Shown here piece after piece: positions 7,231-11,605 of a DNA stretch of 11,605 bases (its first letter is position 1; each line of letters begins with the position of its first letter). Origin of the DNA: DASXPG01 sp036493755 (GTDB taxonomy: Bacteria; Gemmatimonadota; Gemmatimonadetes; Gemmatimonadales; JACORV01); the NCBI GenBank assembly GCA_036493755.1, contig DASXPG010000217.1, forward strand, positions 1 through 11,605, read 5' to 3'. Position numbers and translations under genes: made by a program. The notes under the pieces were generated by a model. That model saw nothing but the letters and a program-made list of their open reading frames with translations. It ran no database searches and was not told where the DNA came from.

Positions 7231-7264
7231 TTGCGGGTCATCCGGCTCCCAGGCAGGTTCCTCC

Positions 7265-8656
7265 ATGCCTCTCGACAAGACCCTTTCCGACACGCTCCGC
7301 GCGAAGCTCCGCGGCGGCCTGCTGCTGCCGGGCGATTCCGGCTACGACGATGCGCGCAGCATCTGGAATGCCATGATCGACCGGAAGCCCGCGGCGATCG
7401 TGCGCGCCCTCGGCGTCGCCGACGTAGTCGCCACCGTCGGCTTCGCGCGCGATCAAGGCGTCCAGCTGTCCATCCGCGGTGGCGGCCACAACATCGCCGG
7501 ACTCGCGCTCTGCGACGACGGCATCGTGCTCGACCTGTCGCAGATGCGCGGGGTCTTCGTGGATCCGTCGGCGCGCTCCGCGCGCGCCCAGGCCGGCTGC
7601 CTCCTCGGCGATGTTGACCGCGAGACCCAGCTCCACGGCATGGCTGCGGTTCTGGGCTTCGTATCGAATACCGGCATCGCCGGCCTCACCCTCGGCGGCG
7701 GATTCGGCTACCTCACCCGGCGCTTCGGCTGGACCTGCGACAACCTCAACGCCATCGAAGCGGTCACCGCCGACGGGCGAATCGTCCGCGCCAGCGAGCG
7801 CGAGAACCCCGATCTCTTCTGGGGCATGCGCGGCGGCGGCGGAAATTTCGCGGTGGCGACCAGTTTTGATTACCGGCTCTACCCGGTGGGACCGGAGATC
7901 GTCGGCGGCGCCATCGCCTGGGCCGGCGACGACATCGCGCCGTTGATGGAGTACCATCGCAAGCTCAGCGCTGAAGTGCCGCCGGAGTGCACCCTGGTGG
8001 CCGCCTTACGGTTGGCGCCGCCCGCGCCCTGGCTGCCGAAGGAAATCCACGGCAAGCCCATCGCCGCGGTCTTCGTCTGCGATACCGGCCCGGTCGCCGA
8101 AGCGGAGGCGCGGCTCAAGCCGCTCAAGGCCTTCCGCCGCAGCGCCGGCGACATTTGCCAGCGGCGCAGCTACGTCTCCCAGCAGAGCCTCATCGACGCC
8201 ACACAGCCGAAGGGGCGCCGCTACTACTGGAAGTCCGAGTACCTCTCCGAAATCACCCCGGAATTCCTGGCCGCGTACCTCGACCACTTCTCCCGCATTC
8301 CCTCGCCGCACACGGCGATGGCGCTCTTCCCGCTTGGCGGCGCGCTCAACCGCCAGCCGGCGGATCACTGCCCGATGGGCAATCGCGACGCCAAGTGGGT
8401 CTTCAACCTCACCTCGGCGTGGGACAAACCCGAGGACGACGCGCGCAACATCGAGTGGACGCGCGCCGCGTGGAACGACCTCAAGCGGTTCTCGACCGGC
8501 GGCACCTACATCAACTTTCTGACGGAAGAGGAAGGTGACGAGCGCGTACGCGCCGCGTACGGCGCCAATCATGCCCGCCTCGCCGACGTAAAGACCACCT
8601 GGGACCCGGCGAATCTCTTCCGGGCCAACAAGAACATCGCCCCCACGAAAGTCTGA
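7265..8656 (+). CDS. FAD-linked oxidase, berberine-bridge-enzyme-like
   Basis: This 463-residue flavoprotein has a PCMH-type FAD-binding domain (about residues 40-210), a substrate domain, and a C-terminal BBE motif near the end (YGANHARLADVKTTWDPANL). The flavin-attaching histidine is H75 in SIRGGGHNIAG. GIAGLTLGGGFGYLTRRFG (about 137-155) and DNLNAIEAVTADG form the FAD pyrophosphate site. Bicovalent family members carry a Cys just before the TVG-GG segment; here the equivalent stretch reads GFVSNTG with no Cys, so attachment through His alone is expected. Substrates in this family range from sugars to alkaloid-like and aromatic alcohols, so none is assigned. No signal peptide is seen. The ATG at 7265 has GCAGG seven bases upstream and lies after the hairpin. 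The stop TGA shares one base with the ATG of the cyclase gene (TGATG). Confidence 0.9.
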   Translation: MPLDKTLSDTLRAKLRGGLLLPGDSGYDDARSIWNAMIDRKPAAIVRALGVADVVATVGFARDQGVQLSIRGGGHNIAGLALCDDGIVLDLSQMRGVFVDPSARSARAQAGCLLGDVDRETQLHGMAAVLGFVSNTGIAGLTLGGGFGYLTRRFGWTCDNLNAIEAVTADGRIVRASERENPDLFWGMRGGGGNFAVATSFDYRLYPVGPEIVGGAIAWAGDDIAPLMEYHRKLSAEVPPECTLVAALRLAPPAPWLPKEIHGKPIAAVFVCDTGPVAEAEARLKPLKAFRRSAGDICQRRSYVSQQSLIDATQPKGRRYYWKSEYLSEITPEFLAAYLDHFSRIPSPHTAMALFPLGGALNRQPADHCPMGNRDAKWVFNLTSAWDKPEDDARNIEWTRAAWNDLKRFSTGGTYINFLTEEEGDERVRAAYGANHARLADVKTTWDPANLFRANKNIAPTKV

Positions 8657-11298
8657 TGACGGCCGGCGCTCGAACCCGGCACCTGCTGCTGGGAGTGGCC
8701 GTGGGCGCGGTCGTCGCCGGACTGTTGCTGCTCCTGCACGGCACCTACCTGATGCAGGCGCTGGAGCGCAAGACGCTCGACGCGCGCTTCCGGGCCTTTC
8801 ACGATCCCGCCCGGGCCGACAGCAATATCGTCATCGTCGACGTCGACAATCTCAGCCTCCGGCTCCTCCGTCCCACGCTGGGCCGCTTTCCCTGGCGGCG
8901 CGAGGTGTGGGGCCGGATCGTCCACTATCTCTCGTTAGGCGGCGCGAAGGTCATCGCCTTCGACTTCACCTTCCCCGAACCCGACGTCGACCATCCCGCC
9001 GACGACAGCGCCTTCGCCCAGGCGGCGCAGGCCGCCGGCACCGTGATCCAGACCGTCTACATCCAGCCCATCGAAGGGCCGGGCGATTCCACCATCCTCG
9101 AGGAGCCGACGCCGCTGCTGGCGCAGACGGCGCGCGCCCTGGGCGACATCAACTTCACCCCCGATACCGTCGACGGGACGCTGCGGAGGATTCCGCTGAT
9201 TGTCCGGGCCCGCAGCCGTCAGTGGCCGACCTTGGGGCTCGCCGCCGCCCAGCTCGCCGACTCGGCACGCTTTGGCGGGGCCGTCCGCGAAATCGAGGGC
9301 GGCCTCGCTATCGGAACGGTTCGGGTGCCCGCGGTTGGCGGCGAGTTGCTGGTCAACTGGCGAGGACCCTACCGGGATCCCAAAGCGGCGCGCCCCGAGA
9401 CGTACCTGGTCTATCCCGCGGCGCAGGTGCTGCATTCCTTCGACCAACTCCGCTCGGGCGAAACGCCGGAGCTCGATCCCCGGGTGTTCAAGGGGAAAGT
9501 GGTCTTCATCGCCGGCTCGGGCGCCGGCCTCTTCGAGGCGCGCGCCAATCCGTTCGGACCGAACGACCCCGGTGTGCTCATCCACGCCACCGTCGCCGAC
9601 AACCTGCTCCAGCAGGATTTCCTGCGGCAGGCTTCCGGCGCCGCCAACGCGCTCGCCATTCTCGCCGCCGCGCTCGCCGCCGCGGTGCTGGTTTCCCTCG
9701 TCACGTCGGCGTGGATGAGTGCGGCCGCCGGGATGCTGCTGCTCGCGCTTCAGCTGGCCGTGACGGCGCTGCTCTTCAGGGGCAGCCACCTCTGGCTCGA
9801 CATGGCCGCCCCGGGAATGGCGATCGTGCTGACCTTCACCGGCGGGATGTCGCTCAACTACATGACCGAAGGGAGACGCAAACGGCAGATCCGCGAAATG
9901 TTCTCGAAGTACGTCGCCCCCGAATACGTCGCCCAGCTCGCCGATGATCCGGGCAAGATCAACCTCGGCGGCGAGCGCGCCGAGCTGAGCATTCTCTTCA
10001 GCGACATCCGCGGCTTCACCAGCATCTCGGAAAAGATGGAGCCGCACCAGGTAATCGAATTCCTGAACGAGTATCTCACGAAGATGGCGGCGATCGTCAA
10101 ACACTCAGGCGGGACCCTGGACAAATTCATCGGCGATGCCGTCATGGCCTTCTGGGGCGAGCCGGTGCGGCATGCCGATCACGCCGACCGGGCCGCCGAT
10201 TGCGCGCTCGCCATGCGCGACGCCACCGCCGAGCTGGCGCGACAATGGGTGGCGGAAGGAAAGCCGGACATTCACATCGGCATCGGCATCAACACCGCCG
10301 ACGTCGTGGTCGGCAACATCGGCTCGCTCGAGCACAAGCTCGACTACACCGTGATCGGCGACGGCGTCAACCTCGCCTCGCGGCTCGAGGGCTTGAACAA
10401 GGAGCATGGTACCACGATCATCATCAGTGAGACCACGCGTGAGCGGCTGGGCGATCGTTTCGAGACGCGGCCGCTGGGCGACACGAAGGTGAAAGGAAAG
10501 GAGCGGGCGCTGCCGATCTTCGAGCTGCTGGGACGCCGGACCACCGCGGTGCTGCTCGCCCTGCTCGTCGGCGCCGCCACGGCCGGCCGCGCGCAGCAGT
10601 CCCAGTGGTCCGATGCCGTCTACGTTCCCGGGAGCTGGACCGGCGGCCGTCTGGCGACGAAGACCACCAGCAACGCCGCGACCGATTCGCTGGCGCTGAT
10701 CGCACGCGTGGACTTCTTCTCGCACGCGCCCAGGTGGCGCGCCGAAATCCGGCGCAGCACCAACGGCACCGCCTTCGCCGACACCCCCGACATCCTGATC
10801 GGCGACGGCGCCCACGTGGTCGTGCTCACCCAGCTCGGCGCGACCCCCTTCGCGCAGCACGCGCTCAATCGCGATTCTCTGGCGCGCGCGGTCGTCGCCA
10901 CGATCGACGCCGCCGGCCATCGCCGCGGCGCCGCGACGGGCCGACTGACCGAGAAGTCGCCCGACGGCAAAGTCGCCCGCGTGACCTTCCGCCGCGCCGG
11001 GCGCGGCAGCTTCGACGAAGCCCTCCTCAATCCCGGCGGGGCCTCGGCATCGCGAAATCTGCTGGCGAGCAACATCCGCGCCGTCGGCGACCAGCGAAAT
11101 GCCAGCGTCGTCGCCACCGCCGGCGCGCGCGGCGTCGACCAGGTCAATACCGCGCGGGGGCAGGTGCGCGTGAATCCCGATTCCAACGCGGTGCGCCGGA
11201 TGGAAGCGTACAACGTCGGAGCGATGGCGCTCGAGGAATTCCTGCGGACCGGCAGGCTCGGTGTCTACGCGGTGCACGACTCGACGGGCGGAAAATGA
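8656..11298 (+). CDS. CHASE2-class III adenylate cyclase with unusual C-terminal extension
   Basis: This 880-residue protein starts with one membrane helix (about 9-28) and a periplasmic CHASE2 sensory domain (about 30-320). Three helices follow (331-353, 355-374, 383-404), then a cytoplasmic class III cyclase domain (about 440-625). Catalytic residues are intact: metal-binding D450 (FSDIRGFTSISE) and D494 (FIGDAVMAFWG), adenine-reading K490 and T565 (YTVIGDGVN), and transition-state N572 and R576. Lys plus Thr points to a class IIIb adenylate cyclase making cAMP. Normally such proteins end near KGKERALPIFELLGRR (residue 628). Here the frame continues into TTAVLLALLVGAATAGRA, then Gln-Gln, which looks like a signal peptide or a fifth helix, and about 230 further unrecognised residues. 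Start ATG overlaps the oxidase stop by one base; the stop overlaps the M48 ATG by ATGA. The CHASE2 and cyclase calls are firm; the extension is unresolved. Confidence 0.92.
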   Translation: MTAGARTRHLLLGVAVGAVVAGLLLLLHGTYLMQALERKTLDARFRAFHDPARADSNIVIVDVDNLSLRLLRPTLGRFPWRREVWGRIVHYLSLGGAKVIAFDFTFPEPDVDHPADDSAFAQAAQAAGTVIQTVYIQPIEGPGDSTILEEPTPLLAQTARALGDINFTPDTVDGTLRRIPLIVRARSRQWPTLGLAAAQLADSARFGGAVREIEGGLAIGTVRVPAVGGELLVNWRGPYRDPKAARPETYLVYPAAQVLHSFDQLRSGETPELDPRVFKGKVVFIAGSGAGLFEARANPFGPNDPGVLIHATVADNLLQQDFLRQASGAANALAILAAALAAAVLVSLVTSAWMSAAAGMLLLALQLAVTALLFRGSHLWLDMAAPGMAIVLTFTGGMSLNYMTEGRRKRQIREMFSKYVAPEYVAQLADDPGKINLGGERAELSILFSDIRGFTSISEKMEPHQVIEFLNEYLTKMAAIVKHSGGTLDKFIGDAVMAFWGEPVRHADHADRAADCALAMRDATAELARQWVAEGKPDIHIGIGINTADVVVGNIGSLEHKLDYTVIGDGVNLASRLEGLNKEHGTTIIISETTRERLGDRFETRPLGDTKVKGKERALPIFELLGRRTTAVLLALLVGAATAGRAQQSQWSDAVYVPGSWTGGRLATKTTSNAATDSLALIARVDFFSHAPRWRAEIRRSTNGTAFADTPDILIGDGAHVVVLTQLGATPFAQHALNRDSLARAVVATIDAAGHRRGAATGRLTEKSPDGKVARVTFRRAGRGSFDEALLNPGGASASRNLLASNIRAVGDQRNASVVATAGARGVDQVNTARGQVRVNPDSNAVRRMEAYNVGAMALEEFLRTGRLGVYAVHDSTGGK
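10540..11295 (+). other. Signal-peptide-like helix plus unknown export-type domain fused to cyclase
   Basis: Residues 629-880 of the cyclase frame look like a separate secreted protein. A basic RR is followed by a hydrophobic core (AVLLALLVGAATAG), then RAQQ, the cleavage style seen in the amidase and M48 proteins of this window. The mature-like part holds DFFSHAPRWRAEIRRSTNGT, a segment with a Val/Leu-rich strand (HVVVLTQLGATPF), and KSPDGKVARVTFRRAG. It ends in EAYNVGAMALEEFLRTGRLG. I recognise no family. If the frame is continuous in vivo, the hydrophobic segment would place this domain in the periplasm, beside the CHASE2 sensor. If a start lies inside, GTG at 10549 is possible, but it would leave no basic residue before the hydrophobic core. 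Confidence 0.6.
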
Positions 11299-11605
11299 AA
11301 GACAGAAAGAGACAGATCGAGACAGATAACAACAGCAGACGTTTCCTGCTGCGTTGTTGCTTGCTGTCTCAATCCGTTGCAATCTGTCTTATTCTGTTTT
11401 CGCCCCAACCTCTGAGTGCGCAGAGTCCCTTCGATCGCATCCGCCGCGCGGCGCAAGGTGTAGCAGCGGTGGGCCAGACGCTGCTGCCGATCAGCACTGC
11501 CAAGGAGATCGACATCGGGCGCGGCATCGCGGCGACGGTCGCCGGCCGCTATCCGATGAGCACCGATACCGCGATCAATCGTTATGTGAACCTGGTCGGG
11601 CTCGC
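11295..11605 (+). CDS. M48-family metalloprotease, N-terminal part, runs off right edge
   Basis: From ATG 11295 the frame is open to the window end (103 codons seen). After a hydrophobic export segment (SVAICLILFSPQPLSA, then Gln) the mature part reads KEIDIGRGIAATVAGRYPMS and INRYVNLVGLA. This matches the region just before the catalytic domain in secreted bacterial M48 peptidases (BepA/LoiP-like), where a KE-ELG helix and a YV--VG--LA segment precede the HExxH zinc site. The zinc site is beyond the window, so activity cannot be checked. Such proteins act in the periplasm, often in outer-membrane protein quality control. The ATG shares ATGA with the cyclase stop. The first 35 or so codons are encoded by an AT-richer inverted repeat and give an unusually long hydrophilic n-region, so a later start, such as a TTG near 11361, is possible. 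Confidence 0.75.
   Translation, partial: MKDRKRQIETDNNSRRFLLRCCLLSQSVAICLILFSPQPLSAQSPFDRIRRAAQGVAAVGQTLLPISTAKEIDIGRGIAATVAGRYPMSTDTAINRYVNLVGL
11301..11398. repeat. Long imperfect inverted repeat with 10-base direct repeats in left arm
   Basis: Several segments pair in nested order. ACAGAA (11302-11307) pairs with TTCTGT (11392-11397). AGACAGAT (11310-11317) pairs with ATCTGTCT (11382-11389). GAGACAG (11319-11325) pairs with CTGTCTC (11364-11370). CAGCAG (11333-11338) pairs with CTGCTG (11346-11351), and AACAA (11328-11332) with TTGTT (11354-11358), with a two-base bulge and a seven-base loop. The left arm repeats GACAGA at 11301, 11311 and 11321, exactly 10 bases apart. The stretch 11295-11400 counts about 42% G+C by hand, well below its surroundings. 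It looks like a REP/MITE-like palindromic unit or a strong regulatory hairpin. Confidence 0.75.

Noticed and set aside
7208..7264. Upstream GTG start for the FAD-linked oxidase
   Set aside because: The GTG is inside the terminator-like stem and would add 19 residues not seen in the family. ATG 7265 has a reasonable ribosome-binding site.
8935..10104. 389-codon minus-strand open frame
   Set aside because: It is a shadow of the CHASE2-cyclase gene, with Gly/Arg/Glu-rich sequence and no recognisable fold.
10105..11382. 425-codon minus-strand open frame opposite the cyclase extension
   Set aside because: I considered whether this could be the real gene in place of the unknown extension. The plus frame runs on from the cyclase domain, has a sensible hydrophobic export segment, and overlaps the next gene by ATGA. 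The minus frame is Ala/Gly/Arg-rich and has no ribosome-binding site.

Overview
This is a GC-rich bacterial window with strongly G/C-ending codons and frequent GTG starts. It is tightly packed: several neighbouring genes overlap by 1 to 4 bases. Exported proteins have signal peptides ending in Gly/Ser/Arg-Ala-Gln. That style, plus the gene content, would fit a soil or freshwater phylum such as Gemmatimonadota or Acidobacteriota. The assignment is a weak inference, since no marker gene is present.

Left part, minus strand (1-2144). A signal-peptide-bearing acetamidase/formamidase-family protein comes first. It overlaps a five-helix DUF2269-like membrane protein by 4 bases. A partial protein that resembles a PAS/GAF sensor then runs off the left edge.

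Central part, plus strand (2282-5385). Divergent from the amidase is a two-gene carbohydrate unit. A cytoplasmic GH15 glucoamylase-type glucosidase releases glucose, and an E. coli-type glucokinase, coupled by a 4-base overlap, phosphorylates it. The 3' end of the glucokinase gene overlaps by 80 bases, tail to tail, with a minus-strand gene for an eight-helix protein of the UPF0104/LPG-synthase transmembrane family.

Right part, plus strand (6509-11605). A DJ-1/PfpI-family protein is followed by a 10-bp perfect hairpin that looks like a terminator. Then comes a tightly coupled run: a BBE-type FAD-linked oxidase, a CHASE2 class III nucleotide cyclase, and the start of an M48-family metalloprotease that leaves the window.

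Two things stand out. First, the cyclase reading frame continues past its catalytic domain into a signal-peptide-like helix and about 230 residues of unrecognised export-type sequence. It is either a new architecture or a fusion of two genes. Second, the first 100 bases of the M48 gene form a long, AT-richer, imperfect inverted repeat. It looks like an inserted palindromic repeat that now encodes the signal-peptide region. No tRNA, rRNA, CRISPR array, transposase or prophage gene was seen.
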